Assembly: GCF_000317205.1 (NCBI RefSeq)
Contig: NZ_AJLK01000100.1
Span: forward strand, 1-35,071
Direction of reading: 5' to 3'
Origin: Fischerella muscicola PCC 7414
Lineage (GTDB): Bacteria > Cyanobacteriota > Cyanobacteriia > Cyanobacteriales > Nostocaceae
Length of the DNA: 35,071 nucleotides
In this document: piece by piece, positions 22,660 to 30,483 of the stretch
How positions within the stretch are numbered: position 1 is the stretch's first letter
How the letters are laid out: the number at the start of each line of letters is the position of its first letter
Position numbers and translations under genes: made by a program
Notes under the pieces: generated by a model
Database searches by the model: none
What the model saw: the letters and a program-made list of their open reading frames with translations, nothing else
What the model was told of the DNA's origin: nothing

Positions 22660-23865
22660 ATGTCTAATCAAGTCATTTCTACTCGACAGCGATTAATTAA
22701 TGCAGCCAGATCATTATTTGCGACGCAGGGAGTCACCGAGACTACAACAAAGCAAGTTGCAGAATTAGCAGAAGTGAATGAAGTGACACTATTCCGCCAT
22801 TTTGGCAATAAGCACGGGTTACTCTTGGCAGTAATTTCGGAATCACCAGTATTTCAAGAACTGGATGAGTCTTTAAAAATTCAAGCTAGCCAACCAGCTA
22901 GTGTTCACCAAGCGCTGAAAAACTATTGTGAGGATCGCCTACAGGCTTTAGAAAAAGTCCCCGATCTGGTGCGTTCTGTAGTTGGTGAAGCAGGAAATTA
23001 CCCTTTAGAAAACCGTCAGGCATTAGGACGCAGCTTAACTGAAGCTAATCACTATGTTGCCGAATATTTAGCAACAGTCATGGAACGTGAGCAATTACAC
23101 ACCCATTTATCAGCCAAGAAGTTAGCAAGCTTACTCAATAGTATGTTGGTGGGGTACGCTGTGATTGAATTTACCAGTGAATTTCACCAACTTTGGGTTG
23201 ACAGAGACGAGTTTTTAGAGAATTTGGTGGCGCTGTTTTTAAAAGGAGCAACAAACTCTACAAGTTTAGGAGAATCTATTTCTACAGAAAAGGTGATAGA
23301 TTTACCAGCAAATTTAGTTCACCTGATTTTGCAACGAGCCAAAAAATCAGGACTGCGAGATTATGCCTTAATATATGTCTTATTTGCAGCAGGTTTATCG
23401 ACCGCAGAAATTGTGAATTTAGAGCGATCGCATCAAATCAACGATGCCAATCAGCACTTATTACAAATCACTCAAGGTACTCCTCGACAAGTGCCTGTGA
23501 ATCAGTGGATTATGGGTAAGCGCTATGGCTCCTATACTCGCAATCCCTTAACTCAATGGCTCAAAAGCCGTAAAGATGAACATGCAGCGTTATTTCTCAA
23601 CAATGAGGGAATGCCAATATCTGAGGAAGAAATACAGAGAATTTGGCACATATTAACTGAGGGATTGCTGACACCAGAAGGACAACAGCCAGTCATTGAG
23701 CAAGCTCAACAAACATGGTGTGTAGAAATGCTGATGAAGGGAATGAATTTAGAGCAGATGAGTCTGATTACTGGTTGGAATTTAAGTAAGCTACAACCCT
23801 ATGCTCGTAGGTCGAAAGAGAAATTGGCTTTAGAGCAAGCTATTCGTCTTGATCATAAAGTGTAG
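22660..23865 (+). CDS. TetR-family regulator fused to a tyrosine-recombinase-like domain
   Basis: This 401-residue protein has two parts. Residues 7-60 are a TetR HTH (STRQRLINAARSLFATQGVT, TKQVAELAEVNEVTLFRHF), and residues 60-195 a helical TetR ligand domain; a usual TetR ends there. Residues about 215-395 add a second domain. Its sequence GLRDYALIYVLFAAGLSTAEIVNL resembles the start of a phage-integrase/XerC-type catalytic domain. NEGMPISEEEIQRIWHIL and LITGWNLSKLQPYARRS correspond to later blocks. The first catalytic Arg is Ser247, and the HxxR and GH residues are missing (GW372-373). A Tyr (381) remains near the nucleophile position, so recombinase chemistry is unlikely. ATG 22660 is chosen; the upstream frame from 22585 would overlap the operators. 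The domain may aid DNA contact or multimerisation. Confidence 0.75.
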   Translation: MSNQVISTRQRLINAARSLFATQGVTETTTKQVAELAEVNEVTLFRHFGNKHGLLLAVISESPVFQELDESLKIQASQPASVHQALKNYCEDRLQALEKVPDLVRSVVGEAGNYPLENRQALGRSLTEANHYVAEYLATVMEREQLHTHLSAKKLASLLNSMLVGYAVIEFTSEFHQLWVDRDEFLENLVALFLKGATNSTSLGESISTEKVIDLPANLVHLILQRAKKSGLRDYALIYVLFAAGLSTAEIVNLERSHQINDANQHLLQITQGTPRQVPVNQWIMGKRYGSYTRNPLTQWLKSRKDEHAALFLNNEGMPISEEEIQRIWHILTEGLLTPEGQQPVIEQAQQTWCVEMLMKGMNLEQMSLITGWNLSKLQPYARRSKEKLALEQAIRLDHKV

Positions 23866-23986
23866 ATTTAACTGATGGAGTGAGGAGCAATCACCTGACC
23901 TTGTTGCAGATAATTTGTTCAAGGTCACATAGGGAAAGATTAATCACGCTAAAATCTTCAATAAAATCTGATTGATGTAATTTGTG

Positions 23987-24160
23987 ATGAAAATCAAAGC
24001 AGTTATCTGGCAAGAAGATGGCGTTTGGTGTGGATCTGTACCTGCTCTACCGGGGTGTCACACTTGGGGAAATAGCTACGAACACTTATTAGAAATGCTA
24101 CAAGATGCTATTCAAGGCTGGTTGGAAGTTGCCAGTGAGCAAGAGGAGCTTGAACCTTAA
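23987..24160 (+). CDS. HicB-family (UPF0150) antitoxin-like protein, orphan
   Basis: This 57-residue protein begins MKIKAVIWQEDGVWCGSVPA, with LPGCHTWGNSYEHLLEMLQD next. This is the HicB/UPF0150 fold: a partial RNase H-like strand set followed by a helix, in its short form without a C-terminal DNA-binding domain. HicB proteins neutralise the mRNA-cleaving toxin HicA. No HicA-like gene (a 60-80 residue dsRBD-like protein with GSHxxY) is found on either side, so the antitoxin looks orphaned. A GTG lies just before the ATG. It is followed by about 320 bp of apparently non-coding DNA. Confidence 0.8.
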   Translation: MKIKAVIWQEDGVWCGSVPALPGCHTWGNSYEHLLEMLQDAIQGWLEVASEQEELEP

Positions 24161-24420
24161 CCGAGGAAGATTTGGGTTAATAGCGATCGCACAGTTAGTG
24201 ATGGGTAGGGATGCGATTGTATCATGGGCAAGTAGACTGCGAATTCCTGGCTCACCTCGATTTAGTATATCGATATAAATTATCTTTGTGTCTATGGCAA
24301 AAACGTATATTTTGAGTTGGTTAAGCAATGCAGCAAAATTTTCTGGTTCAGGAGTAGCTACATCGCTTGCAGTCTAACACTTTGTTGCAATAGACAGAGT
24401 AACATTTTAGCCCCGAGAAT

Positions 24421-24445
24421 GTTGGGTGTCGTTCCTCAACCCAAC
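24421..24445. repeat. Short hairpin repeat GTTGGGT/ACCCAAC
   Basis: GTTGGGT (24421-24427) and ACCCAAC (24439-24445) form a 7-bp stem with an 11-nt loop. The unit is of a kind seen between genes in many cyanobacteria. It lies just upstream of the toxin-antitoxin pair. The rest of 24161-24483 shows only short frames without recognisable content. Confidence 0.5.
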
Positions 24446-24483
24446 CTTGTATATTGAGGGAAGTAGTAGAGGTAAAGAGTAAT

Positions 24484-24684
24484 ATGTCAACCATCGAAGA
24501 AATTGAAGCAGCTATTTTAACACTTCCGCCAGAAGACTTCGAGCATCTAAGGCGGTGGTTCTTTGATTTGGATTATCAGCGTTGGGATGAGCAGCTAGAG
24601 CAAGATATTGCAGATGGCAAGTTAGAAGCCTTAGCTCAAGAAGCGATCGCTGAATTCAAAGCGGGGCAGTGTCGAGAGATGTAA
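24484..24684 (+). CDS. Antitoxin of a ParE/RelE-type toxin-antitoxin pair
   Basis: This 66-residue acidic protein begins MSTIEEIEAAILTLPPEDFE, with LRRWFFDLDYQRWDEQLEQD in the middle. This pattern is typical of the small helical antitoxins that precede RelE/ParE-like toxins in cyanobacteria. The C-terminal part (GKLEALAQEAIAEFKAG) would wrap the toxin. Its stop codon overlaps the toxin start (TAATG), a tight translational coupling. The frame is open from 24454; ATG 24484 is preferred because homologues as I recall them begin MSTxEEI. Most such pairs are autoregulated. Confidence 0.78.
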   Translation: MSTIEEIEAAILTLPPEDFEHLRRWFFDLDYQRWDEQLEQDIADGKLEALAQEAIAEFKAGQCREM

Positions 24685-24944
24685 TGCATTATACGACACG
24701 ACGATTTTGGAAGTGTTACAACACTTTACCTGAAAACGCGCAGAAAACTGCTGATCAATCCTATGAGTTGCTTAAAGCCGATCCGTCTCATCCATCGTTG
24801 CATTTCAAAAAGATTGGTAACAAGTATTGGTCAGTTCGCGCAGGGCTAGATTATCGGGCTTTAGGTGTCGAAGTAGAAGGTGGCATTTCCTGGTTTTGGA
24901 TTGGAACTCATGCAGAGTACGACAAGTTAATCGGTAAGTTGTAG
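24684..24944 (+). CDS. ParE/RelE-family toxin
   Basis: The 86-residue basic protein has the RelE/ParE toxin fold pattern. RFWKCYNTLPENAQKTADQS is the N-terminal helical hairpin. HPSLHFKKIGNKYWSVRAGL and DYRALGVEVEGGISWFWIGT form the beta-sheet with conserved Arg and Tyr. HAEYDKLI closes the C-terminus, as in many cyanobacterial ParE-like toxins. Such toxins either cut ribosome-bound mRNA (RelE) or poison gyrase (ParE); which applies here is not decided. The ATG overlaps the antitoxin stop. All expected elements are present, so the pair seems intact. Confidence 0.82.
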   Translation: MHYTTRRFWKCYNTLPENAQKTADQSYELLKADPSHPSLHFKKIGNKYWSVRAGLDYRALGVEVEGGISWFWIGTHAEYDKLIGKL

Positions 24945-24982
24945 CACAGCATAAATATGCTATTAGACCTCTCCAGAAATAG

Positions 24983-25219
24983 GATATCGACCCCCAAAAG
25001 GGAAAGAGACTTGGCGAATTAATGTTAATAGATGCGCTCAAAAAGTTATTAGATACAACTACACAAGTTGCGTCTGTTGCTGTAATTGCAGAAGCTTTGG
25101 ATGAGGAAGCTTTAAGCTTTTATGTTAAATATGGCTTTCAGCATTTTCAGCAGGAGCCTATGAAGCTTTACTTACCCATGAAGTCTGTTGAAGAGCTTTG
25201 CCTGTATCTTGGAACATAG
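24983..25219 (+). pseudogene. Truncated GNAT acetyltransferase toxin (C-terminal half)
   Basis: The frame reads DPQKGKRLGELMLIDALKKL, then AVIAEALDEEALSFYVKYGF and LYLPMKSVEEL. This matches the acetyl-CoA-binding loop and C-terminal half of TacT/AtaT-type GNAT toxins, which acetylate aminoacyl-tRNA. The N-terminal half of about 85 residues is missing; a stop codon at 24980-24982 precedes the homology, and the upstream DNA is the ParE toxin gene. An ATG at 25022 would give only 65 residues without the full acetyl-CoA loop. No ribbon-helix-helix (DUF1778) antitoxin, the usual partner, is nearby. It is most likely a decayed toxin-antitoxin system. Confidence 0.75.
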
Positions 25220-25236
25220 CTTAATCGAGCATGTTT

Positions 25237-25349
25237 GCCAAGAAATAAATTTCTTGGCTTAAAGCTGAAGTAAGCTAAAGCTCACTCAAGGTAATTTTTT
25301 AGTCCGTTAAAACGGACTTTAGTTATTAGCCTGGAACTTTAGTTCCAGG
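25237..25349. repeat. Three consecutive hairpins between convergent gene ends
   Basis: GCCAAGAAA/TTTCTTGGC (25237-25258), AGTCCGTT/AACGGACT (25301-25318) and CCTGGAACT/AGTTCCAGG (25330-25349) are perfect stems of 9, 8 and 9 bp with 2-4 nt loops. The second and third form a pair of a kind often found between genes in cyanobacteria. The first is followed by TT and the second is preceded by a TTTTTT tract. They lie between the GNAT remnant and the map stop codon and probably terminate map transcription. Confidence 0.65.
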
Positions 25350-25360
25350 TGTACTCAGGG

Positions 25361-26122
25361 CTAGGGAATGGTTAGGATTTCTACGCCATCTTCTGTGACA
25401 GCAATTGTATGCTCAAACTGTGCCGAAAGTTTGCGATCGCGTGTTAAAGCAGTCCAGCCATCACTTAAAACCTCGACTTCCCAAGTACCTTCATTGATCA
25501 TCGGTTCAATAGTAAATACCATACCAGGTCTCAATACTCTGCCTTTGCCCCGTGTGCCGTAGTGGGGAATATCTGGTGCAGTATGAAAAACATTGCTAAT
25601 TCCGTGTCCAACAAAGTCTCGCACTACAGAAAAACCCTGTGACTCAGCATATTCCTGAATCGCAGCACCAATATCTCCAATGCGTGCGCCTGGTTTCACC
25701 TCAGCAATACCTCTGTCACGACATTCCTGTGTCACCTCAACTAACTTTTTAGCAGTGGGTGAGGGTGTACCAACAAAAAATGTCTTGGATGTGTCACCGT
25801 GATAACCATCCACAATCAGTGTCACATCAATATTGATAATGTCACCATCCTTAAGAATCTGCTTGGCATTAGGAATACCATGACACACCACCTCATTCAC
25901 ACTAGTACATATGGACTTAGGGTAGCCTTTGTAACCCAAGGGCGCACTTTTAGCCCCATGTGCTTGTGTCCACCTTTCTGCTTCATCGTTGATTTCCAGG
26001 GTGCTAACTCCTGGTTTCACCATCGGTTCTAAATGATGTAACAGTTCGGCTGCCAAGCGACCAGCCTTACGCATTTTCTCTAGTTCTCTTTGGGATAGAA
26101 TGACAATAGTTTGATTTTTCAT
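25361..26122 (-). CDS. map: Methionine aminopeptidase, type I
   Basis: The 253-residue dimetal peptidase removes the initiator methionine from new proteins in the cytosol. The five metal ligands are present: Asp99 (NIDVT), Asp110 (HGDTS), His173 (GHGI), Glu206 (FTIEPM) and Glu237 (QFEHT). His81 (VCHGIP) is the substrate-binding histidine. There is no N-terminal zinc-finger extension, and the length is that of standard bacterial MetAP-I. It lies 16 bp downstream of bvdR in the same direction, so the two are likely co-transcribed. Cyanobacteria usually carry several map paralogues, and I cannot say which one this is. Confidence 0.93.
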   Translation of the reverse strand: MKNQTIVILSQRELEKMRKAGRLAAELLHHLEPMVKPGVSTLEINDEAERWTQAHGAKSAPLGYKGYPKSICTSVNEVVCHGIPNAKQILKDGDIINIDVTLIVDGYHGDTSKTFFVGTPSPTAKKLVEVTQECRDRGIAEVKPGARIGDIGAAIQEYAESQGFSVVRDFVGHGISNVFHTAPDIPHYGTRGKGRVLRPGMVFTIEPMINEGTWEVEVLSDGWTALTRDRKLSAQFEHTIAVTEDGVEILTIP

Positions 26123-26138
26123 ATAATTTTAATTATCA

Positions 26139-27119
26139 TTATTCATCAACAACTACGGTTAGCCCCGTTTCGGCAGAACGCCTCGCAGCATCCGCAACCT
26201 TAAGAGTATACAAGCTTTCTTCTGCGGTAACATACAACGGAGTGCCATCAAAAAGATGGTCTAACACCATATTTGTATCTTTAGCAAATAATCCTCGACG
26301 ACTACCAACCTCTATGGGTGTGGTTCCGTCTGCCTTGACTAAAACTCCAGTATTACCATCGAAAATTAGTCCTCCTTTTTCACCATGAACCTCAAACCTG
26401 CGTTCTGGTTGCCACATAGTTTCGCCTTTGGCATAGATCACTTGTGCTAGCAGTCCACTGCTAAAGCTCAACTGAGCCACACAGAAACAACTTTGATAAT
26501 ATTCTGTTTCCCTGGCCCAAAAACGATTGTGACAATTGACTGTGAGAACTTGACCAAATAAATCAGTCAACCGATGTATTCTGGAAAGCGCACCCATTAA
26601 GGGGAAACCGAAAAGTTCATGGCTGTAAGTCCATTTTCTGGGTGCGGGATGCTCTGGTTTAATTGTGTTGTAGCGCACATAAAACACTTGCCCTACTTGT
26701 TGTAAATTTTGCTTCAGGGCTTGATGCACACCACCCAAAAGTTCGATGTGTTCTACATGTAAGAGTTTATTTTGGGTTTTGGCTAGGGCAATAAGTTCCT
26801 TTGCTTCTGCGACATTCAAAGCTAAGGGATACTCAACAATTACGTGTTTTCCACTAGAGAGTGCTGATGCTGCGATCGCACCATGTTCTCGATTCACATT
26901 ACAAATGATCACCAAGTCTAAATCATCTCTAGCCACTAGTTCTGCCCAAGAATTCATGAGTGTACACTGAAATTCTTCAGCAAAGGCTGCGGTTTTTGTG
27001 GGTGTATTTCCAGCAACAGCAACAAGGTGCGATCGTTGATCACACATTAATGCCTCTGCACGTAGCTTTGCCGCATATCCAGTACCAACCAAACCAATAC
27101 GCACTTTTGTTTTATCCAT
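26139..27119 (-). CDS. bvdR: Biliverdin reductase, Gfo/Idh/MocA family
   Basis: The 326-residue protein starts with the Rossmann motif VRIGLVGTGYAAKLRAEAL. It has the BvdR-type VIVEYPLALN in place of the general EKP motif, then LLHVEHIELLGGVHQALKQN, APRKWTYSHELFGFPLMGAL and VGSRRGLFAKDTN. These blocks match Synechocystis BvdR (slr1784) as I recall it, at nearly the same length (328). The enzyme reduces biliverdin IX-alpha to bilirubin with NADPH. In Synechocystis it is needed for normal phycobilisome assembly. A generic sugar-dehydrogenase of the same family is the alternative, but the HIELLGGVHQA block is distinctive. The gene precedes map by 16 bp. Confidence 0.88.
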   Translation of the reverse strand: MDKTKVRIGLVGTGYAAKLRAEALMCDQRSHLVAVAGNTPTKTAAFAEEFQCTLMNSWAELVARDDLDLVIICNVNREHGAIAASALSSGKHVIVEYPLALNVAEAKELIALAKTQNKLLHVEHIELLGGVHQALKQNLQQVGQVFYVRYNTIKPEHPAPRKWTYSHELFGFPLMGALSRIHRLTDLFGQVLTVNCHNRFWARETEYYQSCFCVAQLSFSSGLLAQVIYAKGETMWQPERRFEVHGEKGGLIFDGNTGVLVKADGTTPIEVGSRRGLFAKDTNMVLDHLFDGTPLYVTAEESLYTLKVADAARRSAETGLTVVVDE

Positions 27120-27154
27120 TCTTACTATTTTTGGGGCAAAGCAAATTCATCAAG

Positions 27155-27251
27155 GCAGAAGGGGTTCCCCACAAATTCGCTCTCCGAATCGCGAATTTGT
27201 GGGGGCCCCGCAGAAGGCAGAAGGCAGAAGGCAGAAGGCAGAAGGCAGAAG
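27155..27251. repeat. GCAGAAG heptamer array split by a 48-bp hairpin element
   Basis: One GCAGAAG copy lies at 27155-27161 and six perfect copies at 27210-27251. Between them, 27162-27209 holds a hairpin with 14-bp perfect arms, CCCCACAAATTCGC (27167-27180) and GCGAATTTGTGGGG (27191-27204), around a 10-nt loop. The hairpin seems to have inserted into the array. The rest of 27252-27666 is AT-rich, with TTCACACTTC/CTTCATCCTT direct repeats at 27270-27325, and contains the petF promoter region, in which no clear -35/-10 pair was recognised. Confidence 0.8.
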
Positions 27252-27666
27252 GATTAAAATTAATACTTTATCTTTCACACTTCTATACTTCATCCTTTAC
27301 CCTTCACACTTCATCCTTCATCCTTATTTTCTTAGCCAGCTTGGCTTATAGTCTAATCAGATATTAGTATCATGAGATTCTATCGGCAAATTAAACAATG
27401 TATTTATACATTCAAACTTTTTTCCCAAATTATAAATTTATCTAATAGTTTAACTATTCGGTGTTTTATTTTATAAGTAAAACTTATTATTATCAAGTAA
27501 CTAAATTTCATTACTAATCGGCTTGAAATTCCGGTTACATCCTTTTCTTTTTCTCGTAGTATCAGAAGTGAAGCAAAATATAACAAACGACTAATCCTAT
27601 AGGAGTAGCCGGACTGTTTGCTTCAAGATAACTTATACTGCCGCTTGCAAAAGAGAGGATTACTGC

Positions 27667-27969
27667 ATGGCAACTTACAAAGTTACACTCATTAACGAAG
27701 CTGAAGGGCTAAATACAACTATTGACTGTGACGACGATACCTATATCTTAGACGCTGCTGAAGAAGCTGGTCTTGACTTGCCCTATTCTTGCCGTGCTGG
27801 TGCTTGTTCCACCTGCGCTGGTAAACTTGTATCTGGCCCTGCTCCAGACCAATCTGACCAGTCATTCTTGGATGACGATCAAATGGAAGCTGGGTATATT
27901 CTGACTTGTGTAGCTTATCCAACTGGAGACTGCACCATCGAAACCCACAAAGAAGAAGAACTCTACTAA
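27667..27969 (+). CDS. petF: Plant-type [2Fe-2S] ferredoxin (vegetative type)
   Basis: This 100-residue soluble ferredoxin has the cluster ligands Cys42, Cys47, Cys50 and Cys81 in [14 protein letters not shown] and LTCVAYP. It accepts electrons from photosystem I and passes them to FNR, nitrite reductase, thioredoxin reductase, desaturases and others. The sequence closely follows Anabaena ferredoxin I as I recall it, ending HKEEELY, with one extra residue in [12 protein letters not shown]. Two further cysteines (21 and 89) are unusual for the main PetF, so this may be a paralogue. AGAGAGG lies about 9 nt before the ATG. Long hairpins follow the gene. Confidence 0.92.
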   Translation: MATYKVTLINEAEGLNTTIDCDDDTYILDAAEEAGLDLPYSCRAGACSTCAGKLVSGPAPDQSDQSFLDDDQMEAGYILTCVAYPTGDCTIETHKEEELY

Positions 27970-28038
27970 AAATTAGGCGCCTCACACCCATATCTCTTGC
28001 AAGAGTGATCGATGTCCTAAAAATAGGGAAACAAAAAA

Positions 28039-28079
28039 GCAGCACAAACAGAAAACTTGTTTTCTTCTGTTGTGTCTGC
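28039..28079. terminator. Imperfect long hairpin downstream of petF
   Basis: GCAGCACAAACAGAAAAC (28039-28056) pairs imperfectly with GTTTTCTTCTGTTGTGTCTGC (28059-28079) about 70 bp after the petF stop. It is A-rich before and not T-rich after, so it suits minus-strand termination or message stabilisation. A second perfect 9-bp hairpin, AAAAGCTTG/CAAGCTTTT, lies at 28195-28217. The rest of 27970-28300 shows no gene. Confidence 0.45.
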
Positions 28080-28300
28080 CCTGAAAACCTAATTTGGCAA
28101 AAATTCAAGTTGTATTTTAGCAAGACGGCAGGTAATGCATTCGCGTGCGTTCCTGCCTTATTGACTTTTAGTGCAGCTAAAAAATCCATAGACAAAAAGC
28201 TTGCTGTACAAGCTTTTCACCTAGATTACAACTGCCTTCTTCTACTAGTTTAAACTACCTCTACTAGAATAGTGTTTTGCTGACAGCAGTTTTTATGGGA

Positions 28301-28323
28301 GGGCAAACAGCTAGCTGTTGCCC
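28301..28323. terminator. Hairpin at the 3' end of the SpoIID/LytB gene
   Basis: GGGCAAACAGCT and AGCTGTTGCCC (28301-28323) pair with a single-A bulge and essentially no loop, a near-perfect palindrome. It lies 12 bp beyond the stop of the minus-strand SpoIID-like gene. No T-run follows on that strand immediately, so terminator function is inferred from position. Confidence 0.4.
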
Positions 28324-28335
28324 ATATAACGCGGT

Positions 28336-29967
28336 TCATTTGAAAATCGCTGTAGTATGTAAAGAGTTTGAGTTTGTTAATTTAATGGTGTTGTTAAGGA
28401 CTTGAATTTGAGTACCAGGATAGTAAAACTCAAGTATTTTTGCATTCGACCAGCCTAGTTTAGCTAAGTTTTGTGCGCCTGTTTGACTCAAACCAACTCC
28501 GTGACCGAGTCCACCGCCAACAAAAGCATATCCCCACAGCTCTGGTTGACCTTTATTAAGGGGTTGCAAGTAAAATAGTGTACTGACAGGGGCAGCAAAA
28601 GCACTACGGACTTCATCTTTATATAAGTAAAATGTACCAATATCAGTATCAACTGCGAGTTTGAGAATACGTCCGCTTCTACTGCGTTCCAATACTTTCA
28701 TCCCCTTGATGGTTTTAAATTTGGCATAAGGACTGTTTTTGACTTTCAGAAATTTCTGTAAACCTTTAGTAATATCTTCTAGTTTGGTTTCTCTACGCCA
28801 CCGGAAAAGATCCCATTCGCTTTCATTAAAGCCCTTTTTCAGGCTGATAAACCGCTGGAAATTATTTTCATCTGCAAGATTTTGTCCAGGTAAGTTCCAA
28901 ATATTACTGGGAGAATCGATTATGGGTTGCAGATAAGGACGATCATCTCCATTCCAAACGTCGCTAAAAGCAGCCGTAACACCGCCAGTGGTGGAAGAAT
29001 AAAGAGCGTCTACCAACTCATCATTGTAAGTTAGTACCATACCCTGTGTAGTAGCGATCGCCCGATCTGTAACGGCAGTGGCTCCCTTCAATCCATAATA
29101 AACTTGACAGTGAGTGTCAGCACACAATTGATACCCATCTGCTTCAAATCTATGTATATTTCGCAAAGCATAAGTACGAGCAATAATTGCTTGTGCTTCC
29201 AGTGAGGCTTTTGGAGCTTGCGTACCTATTTCATAGGGTAGTACTCCACGTAAGTATGTTTCTAAAGGTACTTCGTTTACTAAAGTATAAGTACCATAAG
29301 CGTTTGACTGTAACTGTAGACGTCCAGCATAAATTCTGGCATTTTGTGGTTTTTTGCCTTCGTTTACCTTAATTAAATTTTTATCGCTGTTAATTTCTAC
29401 GTAGTTACGACTGTAACGCTTGCCATCTATTAGCCAACTCACCTGTGGCACTTGTTGCAAAACTCTTGTAGAAATAAATACTTTTTTCTTACCAGCAGCC
29501 TGCAAGCTTTCTAATAGTAAGCGACGTAGCAGAGGAGTGCTGTAAACATCCCGTTTTGCCCACACTTGCCAACGTTCTGGCTGAGTTATTTCTACTTCTA
29601 TACCCTTGGCACGCCAATTTCTCGCGCTATCTTCGGCGGTTTCATAAGTGCGGTAGGTTCCCAGCACCACCCGTTCCTCAACTACTGGTTGTGCTAACCG
29701 CTGCATTGCCACTTCCAACTTCACTGGTTTGTTTGTAACCAGAGTTTGCTGCTGATTATTACCTTTTTGAAATTTTAGCCGCAAGCGATCGCCCTCTGTA
29801 GGTTCGAGTAGCAATTGCTCTTTCGGATCATCTCCAAATCGCTGTACAATCCCGATCCTCAGTTCTATGTCATTTGCCAATCCCTCAGGACGCGATGCAG
29901 CCGTCAAGCCCAATAAACAAAATGTTGTCAGTACAGTATACGAACAACGCCAAAGCGATATTTTCAT
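28336..29967 (-). CDS. Exported SpoIID/LytB domain protein (probable peptidoglycan lytic enzyme or amidase enhancer)
   Basis: The 543-residue protein starts with a Sec signal (residues 1-31, SYTVLTTFCLLGLTAASRPE). The SpoIID core at about residues 228-345 has VPLETYLRGVLPYEIG, then SLEAQAIIARTYALRNIHR, HCQVYYGLKGATAVTDRAI, TTQGMVLTYN and DALYSSTTGGVT. A C-terminal block VGGGLGHGVGLSQTGAQNLA near 480-499 completes the domain. SpoIID of Bacillus is a lytic transglycosylase that cuts denuded glycan strands; LytB enhances amidases. In heterocystous cyanobacteria, members of this family could act in septal wall remodelling, but no specific role is shown here. The N-terminal 200 residues, including a YRTYETAEDSARNWRAKGIEV stretch resembling a SPOR domain, may bind wall glycan. 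Confidence 0.88.
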   Translation of the reverse strand: MKISLWRCSYTVLTTFCLLGLTAASRPEGLANDIELRIGIVQRFGDDPKEQLLLEPTEGDRLRLKFQKGNNQQQTLVTNKPVKLEVAMQRLAQPVVEERVVLGTYRTYETAEDSARNWRAKGIEVEITQPERWQVWAKRDVYSTPLLRRLLLESLQAAGKKKVFISTRVLQQVPQVSWLIDGKRYSRNYVEINSDKNLIKVNEGKKPQNARIYAGRLQLQSNAYGTYTLVNEVPLETYLRGVLPYEIGTQAPKASLEAQAIIARTYALRNIHRFEADGYQLCADTHCQVYYGLKGATAVTDRAIATTQGMVLTYNDELVDALYSSTTGGVTAAFSDVWNGDDRPYLQPIIDSPSNIWNLPGQNLADENNFQRFISLKKGFNESEWDLFRWRRETKLEDITKGLQKFLKVKNSPYAKFKTIKGMKVLERSRSGRILKLAVDTDIGTFYLYKDEVRSAFAAPVSTLFYLQPLNKGQPELWGYAFVGGGLGHGVGLSQTGAQNLAKLGWSNAKILEFYYPGTQIQVLNNTIKLTNSNSLHTTAIFK

Positions 29968-30150
29968 ATAAGTAGATCCGCAGCCAGTGTCATCTTAAAT
30001 TTAGACGACGAATTTCTTTTGTAGTTTAGTAGCTTTATAAGGTTATTTAGCTATTAATATTCGCTACATTTTAAACTCTTTTAACAATTTCACTTGCAAT
30101 ATAAACTCATAACGACTATGATTTATATAGGTGACTGGGAGATAGTAATA

Positions 30151-30411
30151 ATGGTAAGAGTCCAAGAAATACCTTTAAATCAGATTAGGCGACCCTTGCC
30201 GCGCCAGAACGATCCCAACAAAGTGCAAGTCTTAATGGAATCAATTCGTGAAATTGGGCAGCAAGAACCGATAGACGTTATAGAAGTAGATGGACAGTAC
30301 TATGGCTTTTCTGGCTGCCATCGTTATGAAGCTTGTCAACGTCTAGGCAAAGAAACAATTTTAGCCCGAGTCCGCAAAGCACCTAAGAGTGTGCTAATGA
30401 AGCATTTAGCG
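30151..30411 (+). CDS. srx: Sulfiredoxin
   Basis: This 86-residue ParB/sulfiredoxin-fold enzyme has the signature FSGCHRYEACQRLG, with Cys56 as the catalytic residue. The N-terminal part has RPLPRQNDPNKVQVLMESI, and the ATP-binding region precedes the cysteine. Sulfiredoxin uses ATP to reduce the sulfinic form of 2-Cys peroxiredoxins, restoring peroxidase activity. The frame is open from 30094; ATG 30151 is chosen because GGGAG lies upstream and homologues start MVRVQEIPL. The gene precedes dps by about 70 bp in the same direction. A ParB-like regulator is unlikely at this length. The stop codon is at 30412-30414. Confidence 0.87.
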
Positions 30412-30414
30412 TAA

Positions 30415-30470
30415 TAGTCATTAGTCATTGGCATTAACAAATGACAAATGACAAACAACCATTAACTATA
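30415..30470. repeat. Inverted heptamer-like repeats between srx and dps
   Basis: AGTCATT occurs twice (about 30416-30430), and AAATGACA-type units occur twice in inverse orientation (about 30440-30456), so they can pair as a hairpin. The element lies in the leader of dps. Confidence 0.45.
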
Positions 30471-30483
30471 TTTGGAGAAAACT

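Noticed and set aside
24161-24420. Short frames after the HicB gene, including one reading AQLVMGRDAIVSWASRLRIP and a 27-codon frame at about 24295
   Set aside because: No recognisable family; neither resembles HicA, so I do not annotate them.
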